The notes: generated by a model not told the origin, from the sequence alone. A stretch of DNA of 64,000 nucleotides from Streptomyces sp. NBC_01481 (GCF_026339995.1 NZ_JAPEPT010000004.1:744001-808000), one strand, 5' to 3'; shown: positions 33,501 to 42,464, counted from the first letter of the stretch. Translations and numbers: made by a program.

Positions 33501-33601
33501 GGAGCGGAAACAAGACGCCGGATGCCTCTCTCATTCCGAGCTACACCATGCCTGACCAGCAGAAATCAACGGATCACGTTCGGTTGAGATACGGCTTCTC
33601 A

Positions 33602-34432
33602 GACGTGCTCGCGCTGTCCGAAGAGGCGTTGTGGGCCGTGGACATCAACCACGGCGGCGCCGCATTGCTCATCGGCCTGCTGCTCAGCCACGACCAGCCG
33701 ATGGTCTACATCACCGGCCTGGCAGTTCACCAGGCGTCAACCGCCTACCGGGGCCAGGGCAAGACGGACGAGAAGGATGCCTTCGTCATCGCCGACCAGG
33801 CGCGCATGCGCAAGGACCTCGGCCTCCTGCTGCCCGGCGATGAGATAGCGGTCGACCTGCGCACTCTGACCGCCCGCCGCACCGACCTGGTCAACGACCG
33901 CACTCGCCAGATCAACCGTCTTCGAGCTCAACTCCTCGAAATCTTTCCGGCGTTGGAGCGCGCGCTGAACTTGAGCAAGAAGGGCCCGGTCGTACTGCTG
34001 ACCGGCTATCAGACGCCGGCTGCGATCCGCCGCAGCGGCACCAGAGCGATCGGGACCTGGCTGAAGAACCGCAAGGTCAAGAACGCCGCCACACTCGCCG
34101 AGACCGTTGTCGAGGCGGCCCACTCTCAGCACACCGCACTGCCCGGCGAGAAACTGGCGGCCGCGATGGTGTCCCGCATCGCGAACGGGGTGATGGCCCT
34201 CGATGAGGAGATCGCCGAGCTGGACGCGCTCATCGAGGCCCGGTTTCACGAGCATGAGCACGCTGAGGTGATCCGCAGCATGCCCGGCATGGGCGCCCTA
34301 CTCGGAGCCGAGTTCATCGCCGCCACCGGCGGCGACATGGAGGCCTTCGGCACCGCCGACCGCCTGGCCTCATTCGCCGGCCTGTCACCCGTGCCCCGCG
34401 ACTCCGGCCGAGTCAGCGGCAACATGCGCCAG
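33602..34432 (+). pseudogene. IS110 element 3 recombinase, central and C-terminal piece
   Basis: It continues DVLALSEEALWAVDINHGGA, GKTDEKDAFVIADQARMRKD (last acidic motif), VIRSMPGMGALLGAEFIAAT and RLASFAGLSPVPRDSGRVSG, NMRQ, with the candidate Ser in RDSGR. After 34432 the sequence switches to an IS5-type end (AGCTCGGTTTCACC...), so the last about 70 residues are lost. Confidence 0.9.
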
Positions 34433-34745
34433 CTCGGTTTCACCGACTCGGGGAACGAAGCGTCGATCCGGCAGCTCATGATCAGTCTGCCACGCCGGGG
34501 GAAGTTGGTTCCGTCACCGTCGTAACACAGCTCCTCGCAGTCGGCGTAGAACGGGCCGGAGAACAGCGGATGCCGGGATGGCTCGTGGCGACCTGGTCGA
34601 GCAGGCGCGTGCACGGCGGCCGAGTCCTGGACGCTGGCGGCGGTGACCAGCACGGCAACCCGTAGGCCGATCGTGTCGATCACGATGCTCCGCTTCCTGC
34701 CCATGATCTTCTTGCCCGCGTCGGTGGCCGGTGCGCTGAGCCCCG
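34433..34745 (-). pseudogene. IS5-family transposase fragment with its right end
   Basis: On the minus strand SAPATDAGKKIMGRKRSIVI, DTIGLRVAVLVTAASVQDSA is the GKKxxGRKRHxxVDTxG motif of an IS5 transposase. It is followed by degraded sequence (RHEPSRHPLFSGPFYADCEE...) to an IS-like edge at 34433. It lacks the N terminus and the catalytic residues. It marks the deletion that truncated IS110 element 3. Confidence 0.65.
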
Positions 34746-34768
34746 GCCTCGTCCTCTAGCCTGTCGCC

Positions 34769-36292
34769 ATGCAAATGCCGGGGGATGTGATCGACGGGCG
34801 GTTCGAGCTGATCGAGCGGCTCGGCAGCGGAGGTATGGGCACGGTGTGGCGGGCTAGCGACACTGTCCTCCACCGCGAAGTCGCCCTCAAGGCGGTCAGA
34901 CCCGACCGGGAAGCGTCGGATGCCATACGGGAGCGGGTTCTGCGCGAGGCGCGGGCACTCGCGCGGCTCAGCCATCCCCATGTGGTGACGATCCATCAGA
35001 TCGTAGACGCCGACCCGCATCCGTGGATCGTGATGGAGCTGGTGCCGGGCGACTCGCTCCAGGAGCGGCTCACCCGGGGCCCATTGGCTCCTGCCGAGGC
35101 GGCGCGCATCGGCCGACAAGTACTGTCGGCGCTGCGTGCCGCGAACGCGGCGGGCATTCAGCATCGCGACGTGAAGCCCGCGAATGTGCTGCTGCAGCCC
35201 GACGGCAGTGCGGTGCTCACCGATTTCGGGATCGCGGCGCTCCAGGGCTCGTCCTCTGTGACCCTCACGGGTGAATTGGTCGGCTCGCCCGAGTTCATGG
35301 CCCCGGAGCGGGTCCGTGGCCGCAACGACAACCCCGCGTGCGACCTGTGGTCCCTGGGACTCGTCCTGTACGTGTGCGCGGAGGGCGTCAGCCCACTGCG
35401 CCGCTCCACCACGTACGCCACCCTGGCCGCGGTCCTCGACGACCCAGTACCGCCGCCGGTCCGCTCGGGTCCGCTGGCTCCGGTGCTTCAGGCCCTGTTG
35501 GTACGGGACGCGGCAGCGCGGCCCGATGCGGCGCGGCTGGACGCGATGCTGGCGCAGGTGGAGTCGGGCACGACGCCGGAGTGGGACCCGCTGACGATGA
35601 CGAAGGGGCCGGGCGGATTGCCTGCGGAGGCGGTCCCCCTGCCACTGGGCGGGCCGCCCGGCGCGCACGACCCGACGCACCGCGCTGCTCCTCTGGCCGG
35701 CGGGCCCGGCAGCTCCGACTCCCGCGGCCCCACCATCCCCCAGCCGCCCGCCCAGCGGCGGAACCGGACGCCCCTGCTCCTCGCCGTGATCGCCGTGGCC
35801 GTCGCGGTCGTCGCCGCGACCGCCGTTGTGCTCGCGCTGCGCGGCTCGGGCAAGGACGAAGCGGGCGGCAGCGGGGGCCCGTCCGGCAGTACGGCATCGA
35901 GTCCGGCCACATCGACGACACATCCGAGCCCCACACCCACGCCGAGCGAGCCGCCGACCGCCTCCGGCAAGTGGATCGCACAGCTCTTCACCGAGCCCGT
36001 CGCATCGGGCACCGGCGTGCGGGGGCAACGTCTCAAGAAGATCCGGCAATCCATCCCCCAGGCTGTCGTTCTCCGCACCGACGACTTCGCCTCACTGCGG
36101 CCCGGCTTCTGGGTGATCTACGCTCCCGGCCCGTTCACCGACGGCCGCGCCGCGCTGAACTTCTGTGCTCAGCACGGCCGTACGTCGCCCAAAGACTGCC
36201 TCGGCCGCTATCTGAGCACCAGTTCCGCCGACTACGACCTCCAGTGCCGTCCCCCGGTGAGCAGCCCGACCGGCCGCTGCACTCGTACGTAA
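34769..36292 (+). CDS. membrane serine/threonine protein kinase (PknB-like)
   Basis: The protein has 507 aa from the ATG at 34769. The cytoplasmic kinase domain is complete: glycine loop RLGSGGMGTVWRAS (18-30), VALKAV with Lys41, QHRDVKPANV (catalytic loop, 131-140), TDFGIAAL (151-158) and GSPEFMAPERV. A Pro-rich juxtamembrane linker leads to one transmembrane helix (RTPLLLAVIAVAVAVVAATA, near 330-350). A Ser/Thr/Pro-rich stalk and an extracellular C-terminal domain of about 110 residues (GKWIAQLFTEPVASGTGVRG...TGRCTRT) follow; it is not a PASTA domain. Expected to sense an external cue and phosphorylate cytoplasmic partners. The gene stands alone after the IS debris. Confidence 0.93.
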   Translation: MQMPGDVIDGRFELIERLGSGGMGTVWRASDTVLHREVALKAVRPDREASDAIRERVLREARALARLSHPHVVTIHQIVDADPHPWIVMELVPGDSLQERLTRGPLAPAEAARIGRQVLSALRAANAAGIQHRDVKPANVLLQPDGSAVLTDFGIAALQGSSSVTLTGELVGSPEFMAPERVRGRNDNPACDLWSLGLVLYVCAEGVSPLRRSTTYATLAAVLDDPVPPPVRSGPLAPVLQALLVRDAAARPDAARLDAMLAQVESGTTPEWDPLTMTKGPGGLPAEAVPLPLGGPPGAHDPTHRAAPLAGGPGSSDSRGPTIPQPPAQRRNRTPLLLAVIAVAVAVVAATAVVLALRGSGKDEAGGSGGPSGSTASSPATSTTHPSPTPTPSEPPTASGKWIAQLFTEPVASGTGVRGQRLKKIRQSIPQAVVLRTDDFASLRPGFWVIYAPGPFTDGRAALNFCAQHGRTSPKDCLGRYLSTSSADYDLQCRPPVSSPTGRCTRT

Positions 36293-36357
36293 CCGCTAGC
36301 GGTGGTTTGTTGACTTCGGCCGGGACCGCAGTAAGTGGACGAGTGGGGGTGGTTTTG

Positions 36358-36441
36358 ATGACTGCTCGTCGTCCGTGTCCGCCGGCACTGGGACCGCTCG
36401 GGGAGTATGCCGCGTGCTTTGATGATGTGTTCGTCAGTGCG
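36358..36441 (+). pseudogene. IS701-family transposase N-terminal remnant
   Basis: ATG 36358 gives MTARRPCPPALGPLGEYAAC, FDDVFVSA, the standard opening of Streptomyces IS701 transposases (ARRPCPPAPGPLEEYAARFD). Identity is lost after about 28 residues. The rest of 36293-36725 has no supportable gene. Confidence 0.6.
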
Positions 36442-36725
36442 AAACGGAAAGCCCCGGTAACAGCGGACCCGGCCATAATCGCCGCGGCATGGGGAACACC
36501 GACTCCCTGGTGCCGTCGGGACGCGCGTGGCGCAACATGGGCACGAGTCTGCGGGACAGCGACAACCCACGGCTGTCGTGGGTCTTTTGGGACATTCCGC
36601 GGCGCGGTGCATGACCGGGGGCCGGGGGAGAACGCATAGTCCCCGAGTTCCCCATTCGTTCCGCGATCACGTGGTCGCTGAGCGTATTCTTCGGGTGGGG
36701 ACGAGGCGCAACGGGGAGCCGTGCG

Positions 36726-39611
36726 ATGCGGTATGGGCGGCGCGGCATGGACTGGATCCGCACGATTCGCGGAGTGTGGGTCGCGGCCGTGCTCGTCACG
36801 GGCCTCGTCTTCGTCGTCGCGGGCGCGAACGGCGATCTCTACGAGACCTCGGGCCTGACCTCCGTACTCGGCCTCGCCGTGTCCGTGACCGGACTGGCCG
36901 TCGGGTGGATGCGCGAGCGCGCCACGGGCGACGGCCGGCCCGCGTCGGACGAACGGCTCGACCGCCTGGCACGGCAACTGGCCGACGCCGTCGGCGAGCA
37001 GTGGACCGAGGAGTGGCGGCTGCGCAGGCTTCAGGACCCCGAGCCGATGCCCGTTCGGTGGACTCGGGCCGAGGCGTGGCTGGCTGACCATCAGGAGAAC
37101 ATCGGCGGTCCGGCGGACCTGAGCGACCGGCTGGAGAACGTCACCGCCGTCGTCGACCGGGTGCCGTCACGGCGGCTGGTGGTTCTCGGCGGGCCGGGCG
37201 GCGGCAAGACCGTGCTCGCGGTGCGCTACGCCCTGGACGGGCTGGAGCGGTGGCAGCCCGGCGCGCCCGTTCCCGTGGTCTTCCCGCTCGCCGCCTGGCA
37301 GCCGGACCGCGAGACCCTGAGCGCCTGGATGGCGGCCCATATCGCGCAGACGTACCCGGGTGCCACCTGGGGCGGCGAGCTGCTGGCCGCCGAGCGCATC
37401 CTGCCGGTCCTCGACGGTCTCGACGAACTCGCCGCACCCCTGCGGGCCCACGCCGTGCGACGGCTGAACGCGGAGCTGGACCCCGGTAGTCCGGTGCTGC
37501 TGACCTGCCGTACGCAGGTGTACGGGGAGGTGGTGGAGGCGGGGGACGTCTTCACCTCCGCGGCTGTGGTCGAGCTCCAGCCGCTGTCGTTCGAGGAGGC
37601 GAGCCGCTATCTGGTGCGTACTGCCCGCCCGTTGAGGGGAAGCGACGGACAGCGCTCGACGTGCTGGGACCCCGTCCTCACGCGGCTGCGCGAACACCCC
37701 GGGGACCCGTCCGGCGCCGCCCTGCGGCAGGTCCTCGGCACACCGCTGATGGTGGCCATGGCCCGCACGGTGTACGGCGACACCGGCGCCGACCCTATGG
37801 AGTTGCTCGACGGCGGGCGCTTCTCCGGCCCGGATGCGCTGGAGCAGGACCTCCTCGACGCGTTCGTACCCGCGGCCTTCGGGGATGCCCCCGACGCGGA
37901 CCGGGCCGGGCACTGGCTCCGCTTTCTGGCCCGGGACCTGGAGCGGCGGCGGACCCGGGACCTGGCATGGTGGGAACTGCGGCTGGCACTGCCGTGGTTG
38001 CTCAGGCGCCTTGGGCCGGTGCTGCTCCTGGGATGCATGGCGACGGCGGTCACTGTCGGCCTGGGTGAGCCCACGACACCCCTCGCCTTCGTCGGCGGGG
38101 TCTGTACGGGACTCGTGGTCCTGTCGCGGGGCCGCACATGGGCGGAACCCGGCCGGGCGGCGCGTTCCGGACAGCCAGCCGGACGGTGGCGGATACCGCG
38201 CGAGCTGGTGTTGTCGGTCGTGGTCGCCGCGCCCCTGGGGGTCGCCGTCGGGTCCGCCAGCAGTCTCGGATTCGCCTGGGGGGACTTCAACCCGATCTAT
38301 TTCAACGCGGGCGGACGGCTGGGCCCGGTCTCCGCGGCGATGGCCGCCGGTCTGGCCACCGCGACGATGCTCGCTGTTCTCGGTCTTGCCGGAGACGTCC
38401 GCCCGTCCACCATGCCGCTTCTCGGGCGCCAAAGGCTCCGGTCTCCCGTCCTGGGCGTGCTGAGCGTGGCAGCGGTCCTGCTGGCGGCCTTCGTCGCCTT
38501 CGTGCTCGGGACCGAATTCGTTTCCGAGCCCTTGTCCTTGGCGATCGGCGCGCTGGCCGGGCTCGTCGTCGCGCTCGCCGTGTGGCCGGGCGTCACCGGC
38601 CGGGCGGCGGCACCGGTGATCAGGCGGGAGCGACGCCGTCGTCCCGGCCCGGCCCTGCTGCGGCCGCTGTCCGCCGGCCTGCTCGGCGGTCTGTGTCTGG
38701 GTGCCGCGTTCGGCCTGGCCGACGCCTCGACGCAGGGCGCACGGGCCTCCATGAACGCCGACTTCCCGTCCGCCGCCGTCGTGCACCGGACGGCGGACGG
38801 AGGCGCGTACGCCCTCACGCCGGGTGGCTGGCACTACGGCCGGCACCAGGACGGAACGCGGTTCGTCCGTACTCCCGGACCGGTGCTCGGAGTCGTCAGC
38901 ACGTGGGACGGCATGAGTTACGCGAGGTTCGGCGCGGACGAGCTCCGGGCCTGCGAGCACGAGCCGGACTGCACGACCTTCTACGGCCCCATCGAGCTTC
39001 ACCTCTCCCCTGGCAGCTACACGAACGTGCGCGTGAGGCTGCCCAACGACGTCTTCGCCGACGACACCGGGTACCAGAACGAACTGCCACCACGCGTCGA
39101 GGACTGGCTGTACGCCGTCCCTCCCCGTCGCCTCTTCGAAGCCGCGCTGACCTTCGGACTGGCATTCGGCTTCAGCATCGGTGTGATCACCGGTGTCGCG
39201 GCCGGGGTGCACCGGTGGCTGGCCACTCCGGTCGACATCGCACGGGCGTCCAGCCCAATGGCGGGCCTGCGCAGCGACAGGGCGACGGCGGTCATGCGGG
39301 GCATCGTCGTGCTGGCGTTCGGGACCACTCTCGGCGTCTTCCTGCTCAGGGCGTTGCCGATCAGTCAGGAAAGCATGGGGCTACTCATGGTCGTCTGGCT
39401 GCCGGTCGGCCTGCTGGCCATCGCCCTGAGCGCCTGGGGCTGGCTGCTCGTCGCCCGCCTGTGGCTGTGCGGGACGGGCAGGCTGCCTTGGCGGCTCATG
39501 GCGTTCCTCGACGAAGCTCATCGGCGGGGCGTCCTGCGCCAGGCCGGGGCCGTCTACCAGTTCCGCCACGCCCGGCTCCAGGAACAGCTCGCCGCCGCCG
39601 ACCGGACGTGA
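36726..39611 (+). CDS. membrane NACHT-domain NTPase
   Basis: The protein has 961 aa from the ATG at 36726 (GGGGAG 7 nt upstream). Two N-terminal helices (GVWVAAVLVTGLVFVVAGAN and LTSVLGLAVSVTGLAVGWMR) are followed by a NACHT ATPase: SRRLVVLGGPGGGKTVLAVR (Walker A, 155-162), RILPVLDGLDELAAPLRAHA (Walker B) and GSPVLLTCRTQVYGEVVEAG (sensor). A winged-helix-like region (LGTPLMVAMARTVYGDTGAD) follows. The C-terminal half has about eight hydrophobic segments around a periplasmic stretch (DGGAYALTPGGWHYGRHQDG), and ends YQFRHARLQEQLAAADRT. NACHT proteins act as STAND sensors; several bacterial ones block phages. The ligand here is unknown. Confidence 0.9.
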   Translation: MRYGRRGMDWIRTIRGVWVAAVLVTGLVFVVAGANGDLYETSGLTSVLGLAVSVTGLAVGWMRERATGDGRPASDERLDRLARQLADAVGEQWTEEWRLRRLQDPEPMPVRWTRAEAWLADHQENIGGPADLSDRLENVTAVVDRVPSRRLVVLGGPGGGKTVLAVRYALDGLERWQPGAPVPVVFPLAAWQPDRETLSAWMAAHIAQTYPGATWGGELLAAERILPVLDGLDELAAPLRAHAVRRLNAELDPGSPVLLTCRTQVYGEVVEAGDVFTSAAVVELQPLSFEEASRYLVRTARPLRGSDGQRSTCWDPVLTRLREHPGDPSGAALRQVLGTPLMVAMARTVYGDTGADPMELLDGGRFSGPDALEQDLLDAFVPAAFGDAPDADRAGHWLRFLARDLERRRTRDLAWWELRLALPWLLRRLGPVLLLGCMATAVTVGLGEPTTPLAFVGGVCTGLVVLSRGRTWAEPGRAARSGQPAGRWRIPRELVLSVVVAAPLGVAVGSASSLGFAWGDFNPIYFNAGGRLGPVSAAMAAGLATATMLAVLGLAGDVRPSTMPLLGRQRLRSPVLGVLSVAAVLLAAFVAFVLGTEFVSEPLSLAIGALAGLVVALAVWPGVTGRAAAPVIRRERRRRPGPALLRPLSAGLLGGLCLGAAFGLADASTQGARASMNADFPSAAVVHRTADGGAYALTPGGWHYGRHQDGTRFVRTPGPVLGVVSTWDGMSYARFGADELRACEHEPDCTTFYGPIELHLSPGSYTNVRVRLPNDVFADDTGYQNELPPRVEDWLYAVPPRRLFEAALTFGLAFGFSIGVITGVAAGVHRWLATPVDIARASSPMAGLRSDRATAVMRGIVVLAFGTTLGVFLLRALPISQESMGLLMVVWLPVGLLAIALSAWGWLLVARLWLCGTGRLPWRLMAFLDEAHRRGVLRQAGAVYQFRHARLQEQLAAADRT

Positions 39612-39617
39612 CAGACC

Positions 39618-39651
39618 GCGGGCCGGGGGAGGTGGCATTTCCCCGGCCCGC
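39618..39651 (+). terminator. terminator after the NACHT gene
   Basis: GCGGGCCGGGG (39618-39628) pairs perfectly with CCCCGGCCCGC (39641-39651) across a 12-nt loop that contains GGTGGCATTT. The stem starts 7 bp after the stop codon. Confidence 0.8.
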
Positions 39652-39779
39652 AGCCGTGACGCCCTGGTCCTGCTCGCCGATATGCGGAAGTTTGGCGGGA
39701 CGGATGGAGGTGGACTGTGGACGTATGGGCTCGACCCCGATGGCACGCCATCCACCCCTTGGTGACCACTCACCCACAC

Positions 39780-39878
39780 CGAGAAGATGCGCGTCACCCC
39801 GGCTTCGGCGAGTGAATCGAGCTGCGCGTCGAGCGACTGCCGAGCGGTCGAGGCCCGGGCGTACCCGAGACGGACGTG
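39780..39878 (-). pseudogene. serine recombinase (resolvase) N-terminal remnant
   Basis: The peptide VRLGYARASTARQSLDAQLD, SLAEAGVTRIFS matches the start of resolvase/invertase-type serine recombinases, including the catalytic Ser region (YARAST, with S and the Q-Q/L-Q pattern after it). The rest is missing. The wider 39652-40151 gap has nothing else supportable. Confidence 0.65.
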
Positions 39879-40151
39879 CCCGAACCGCTCGGCGCCGGCG
39901 CTCGCGGGCCGAGGGAGCTCGGTCCACACCGAGCCCGGCTAGCGCACGGCGGGCGTCGGCACGTTGAGTGCCTTGGCGAGTTGGAGCGGTCATGCATACA
40001 ACGTGGATCAGCGCACGAGGGAACGCGCGATGCGGAATCCCACGCCGTCACCGTGGGCTGAGCCGGCCCAGGGGGCACCCTGCCGGAGGGCGTCCCCTCT
40101 TTGCGCCGGAGGGAACCCCCTTGTGCCAGAAGCCGTCACCCTTTGCATCGC

Positions 40152-40215
40152 CTTGTATCGAGCATTTGACACAAGATCCCGACCAGGGCATCTTGTACCC
40201 ATCGCTTAATACAAG
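40152..40215. promoter_or_regulatory. two 24-bp operators for the YtrA-type GntR regulator
   Basis: Both sites begin CTTGTA and end ACAAG: 40152-40175 ends GACACAAG and 40192-40215 ends AATACAAG. Each is a near-palindrome with a 12-14 bp middle. Their starts are 40 bp apart, close to four helical turns, so two bound dimers would lie on one face. The second ends 21 bp before the first gene's ATG, beyond the likely -10. Confidence 0.65.
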
Positions 40216-40236
40216 ATGATCTGGGGGGATCTCCAT

Positions 40237-41031
40237 ATGCTCGACACCGTTCCGCTCCAGTCCCGGTTCCTCGACCACGCCGACTACTACGCCCGCTGGT
40301 CCGGTCTGGCCATCGGCATCGTGGTCGCACAGCAGTTGGTCACGATGAAGAGCGACGACATCACGATGCCCCTCGTGTTCGCCATCACCACTTTCGGCCT
40401 GTGCGCGGTGGGCGGTGTCCTGCTCGGTGACGCCCTGACCCTGCGTCCCCAGGAAGCGGTACGCACCGCGAGTCTCGCCCCGCGCCTGGTCCGAGACCAA
40501 GTGCCGCCCCGTATGGCGCCCCTGCTTCTTCTGCAGGCGGCGTCCCTCGTCACGCTGCTGGTGATCGGTGCGGTCACGGCCTCCTCCGCCCCCGACCGGA
40601 TAGGCGGAGCGGGGCGTGTCATCACCGTCATCTGCGAAGGGATGCGCGCATCCCTCGGTCCCTGGCCCGGCCTGTACTACAGCGGCCCGATGTTCGCCGC
40701 CCTCGCGGTCGGAACCCCTGTCTGCGTCTGGGCCCTGCGCCGTATCGCCCACGGCCCGGGCGACGACCAGCAGCGCCGCGACCGCGCGTGGGCGATCACC
40801 GGAGCCTGGGGGCTGCTGGTGTCGAGCCAGGTGCTGCTCGTCGTGCTGATGATCTTCGTCGCGCTCACGGAGAAGGCCTGCGCCGGCCCGCTGGGCGCCG
40901 CCACCATCGTGGTGATCTGCCCCATGGGCCTGCTGAGCCTGTTCACCTTCGGATGGTCCCTGGTCACCGTGGTTGCACCCCGGGCGGTCGACGACGAGGC
41001 AGTCGGCGATGGGACTTTCGACGATGAGTGA
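40237..41031 (+). CDS. polytopic membrane protein in the YtrA-type operon
   Basis: The protein is 264 aa from the ATG at 40237, which has GGGGGG upstream; the earlier ATG at 40216 abuts the operator. It has six hydrophobic segments: YYARWSGLAIGIVVAQQLVT, MPLVFAITTFGLCAVGGVLL, MAPLLLLQAASLVTLLVIGA, MFAALAVGTPVCVWALR, AITGAWGLLVSSQVLLVVLM and CPMGLLSLFTFGWSLVTVVA. No transport motif is recognised. It overlaps the GntR gene by 8 bp, so the two are translationally coupled. YtrA-type regulators usually control ABC permeases or small membrane proteins, often in response to cell-envelope antibiotics. Role unknown. Confidence 0.8.
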   Translation: MLDTVPLQSRFLDHADYYARWSGLAIGIVVAQQLVTMKSDDITMPLVFAITTFGLCAVGGVLLGDALTLRPQEAVRTASLAPRLVRDQVPPRMAPLLLLQAASLVTLLVIGAVTASSAPDRIGGAGRVITVICEGMRASLGPWPGLYYSGPMFAALAVGTPVCVWALRRIAHGPGDDQQRRDRAWAITGAWGLLVSSQVLLVVLMIFVALTEKACAGPLGAATIVVICPMGLLSLFTFGWSLVTVVAPRAVDDEAVGDGTFDDE

Positions 41032-41509
41032 ACCCGCCGTCCGCGTCGACACCACCAGCCAGGTACCGCCGTACGAGCAGATCCGCGCCCAGTTGGCCGC
41101 GCTGATCCGCACCGGCCGGCTGGCCGAGGGCGAGCGCCTGCCGACCGTGCGCCAGCTCGCCGCCGACCTCGGTCTGGCGCCGGGCACCGTGGCTCGCGCC
41201 TACCGCGAGCTGGAGGCCGCCGAGCTGATCCGCACCCGCCGTGGCGCGGGCACCCGGGTCGCGGCGCTCCCGTCCGAGCCGCACCCGCACGATGCCAACC
41301 AACTCACCACGCTGGCCCGGGACTTCACCTCGGCCGCCCGAGCGCTCGGTGCCGACACCGAGGACATCCTGACCGTCGTCCGCGACGCCCTGGACCCGGG
41401 GCCCGCCTCCTCTTCGGCCACCGCCGACAGCGGAGCGGGTGGCCCCAAGACGGCAGAGGTGTCGGCGCAAGTCACGGGCGTGAGGAACAGGCTTGAGCAG
41501 CAGCCGTAA
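41024..41509 (+). CDS. GntR family transcriptional regulator, YtrA subfamily
   Basis: The protein has 161 aa from the ATG at 41024, inside the end of the upstream gene. The GntR winged helix is complete: VPPYEQIRAQLAALIRTGRL, AEGERLPTVRQLAADLGLAP, GTVARAYRELEAAELIRTRR and GAGTRVAAL (residues about 12-78). The short C-terminal helix region (ANQLTTLARDFTSAARALGA) lacks a ligand domain, as in YtrA-type proteins, and a Ser/Ala/Gly tail follows. It probably represses its own operon through the two operators at 40152-40215; the inducer is not readable. Confidence 0.93.
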   Translation: MSEPAVRVDTTSQVPPYEQIRAQLAALIRTGRLAEGERLPTVRQLAADLGLAPGTVARAYRELEAAELIRTRRGAGTRVAALPSEPHPHDANQLTTLARDFTSAARALGADTEDILTVVRDALDPGPASSSATADSGAGGPKTAEVSAQVTGVRNRLEQQP

Positions 41510-41909
41510 GCAACAGACGTAACAGGCACAGGTAACAGTGGGTGATGAGCCACTTTTACGCCACGGCGCGGCCCCTGAAATGTTCCGTTCCTACGGTCCT
41601 GGCGTAGCCCGAGAACCTCAACTCCGGATCGGCCAGAGGAACAGGACCGGCTTCTGTTCTGGACGACCGCGCGGCCGACCTACCGCACTGTGCCCCGCGC
41701 CGGATCGAGCTCGACCGCCACGGAGAGGACCGCAGATTTGAAGTGAGGCCTCGCCAGAATCTTCGGGACTACCAGTCGTGGCTGACGACCCAGGCGTGGC
41801 ATCAGTTCGAAACAGCAGAGCCATGGGACACCTGCGCAGCCCAGCATTTCGTCACTGCGCAGAGATCTCGGTGGGGATGGCGCCCGGCATGCCGAGAGCC
41901 GGTTGACCT
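41510..41909. other. 400-bp gap with coding-like fragment
   Basis: A plus-strand stretch ending near 41915 reads VRPRQNLRDYQSWLTTQAWH, QFETAEPWDTCAAQHFVTAQ, RSRWGWRPACREPVDLW. It looks like a piece of a protein but has no start and no recognised family. The GC content is lower than in the neighbours. Confidence 0.3.
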
Positions 41910-42464
41910 GTGGTGAATGATGAGGTCGTGATCTCCAGGGAATGCGCTGTCGAGCTCGTCGAGTCCTTCCTGGCCATTGAGCTGCCGACGTGGCAATGGA
42001 GGGGGCCTGCTCCCACGCCGGATGTCTACCACGTGCAGGAACGCGTGGTCGGTTGGCTCGTCTTCTGGCGGTCGGCGGAGCAGGCCCGCGCCCGTGACGT
42101 GCGCGGCAGTTTCGTCGGCGGCCACTGCCTGGTGGACCGGCACGACGGGAGCATCCACTACGTGCCCGCCGTGTGGTGGGAGGACGAGGGCTGGGAGGAG
42201 CAGTACCTCCTGCAGACCAAGGGCATCAGGCGGCCTGATCCACTGGCCTCCGCTGTTCGCGCGCTCGTCCGCTCCGCCGGCGTCGTGGCCGCGATGAGCC
42301 ACCTGCGCAAGCATGCCCCGCGGCTGAGCTTGCAGGAAGCAAAGGCCTATGTCACGACCGTTCGGGACGGTGGCGAACCACCGGAAGCGCTGGCAAGCCT
42401 TACCCGGAAGGGGCCGACGTGGCCGCCTCTGCCCATCGAAACGCTGGCTGGTCCGGTCCAGTAG
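41910..42464 (+). CDS. YrhB/Imm35-like immunity-type protein
   Basis: The protein has up to 184 aa; the start may be GTG 41910 or GTG 41928 (VISRECAV). The N-terminal domain ISRECAVELVESFLAIELPT, then VYHVQERVVGWLVFWRSAEQ, VGGHCLVDRHDGSIHYVPAV matches the YrhB/immunity-35 pattern (ECAVRLVEExL...WIVFWQSxEY...LVDRxDG). The C terminus (LRKHAPRLSLQEAKAYVTTV, RDGGEPPEALASL) is a helical extension similar to ribosomal-protein-like immunity tails. Such proteins neutralise polymorphic toxins. No toxin gene is adjacent. It is convergent with a SMI1/KNR4 protein, another immunity family. Confidence 0.75.
   Translation: MVNDEVVISRECAVELVESFLAIELPTWQWRGPAPTPDVYHVQERVVGWLVFWRSAEQARARDVRGSFVGGHCLVDRHDGSIHYVPAVWWEDEGWEEQYLLQTKGIRRPDPLASAVRALVRSAGVVAAMSHLRKHAPRLSLQEAKAYVTTVRDGGEPPEALASLTRKGPTWPPLPIETLAGPVQ

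Larger units (their letters stand above)
31285..33598 (+). mobile_element. IS5-family unit carrying an acetyltransferase and a second left end
   Basis: The 2,314-bp unit begins GAAGCCGT and ends ACGGCTTC, flanked by TCA (31282-31284, 33599-33601). A 3-bp TNA duplication is the habit of the IS5/IS1031 group. Its left-end sequence is present twice in direct orientation, with the shared core CTGTCGATCGAACGGGAGTC and then TCGATCGGGTGA at 31313-31344 and 31971-32002. The acetyltransferase gene lies between the copies, and the transposase and its antisense partner follow the second. Confidence 0.75.
30890..34432 (+). mobile_element. IS110-family element 3, interrupted by an IS5-family unit and truncated on the right
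   Basis: The left boundary is placed after the TC at 30888-30889 because the donor-loop segment GTAGGA (31088-31093) is the reverse complement of TCCTAC at the edge. The recombinase gene is split at 31284/33602 by an IS5-family unit (TCA target duplication). It ends abruptly near 34432, where the C-terminal about 70 residues and the right end are replaced by another IS5 relic. It is closely related to element 1. Confidence 0.8.

Noticed and set aside
34514..36049. 511-codon minus-strand open frame opposite the Ser/Thr kinase
   Set aside because: No recognisable domain, Arg-rich; antisense shadow.
37167..39212. 681-codon minus-strand open frame opposite the NACHT gene
   Set aside because: His/Gln/Pro/Arg-rich translation with no domain; antisense shadow of a gene with clear Walker motifs.
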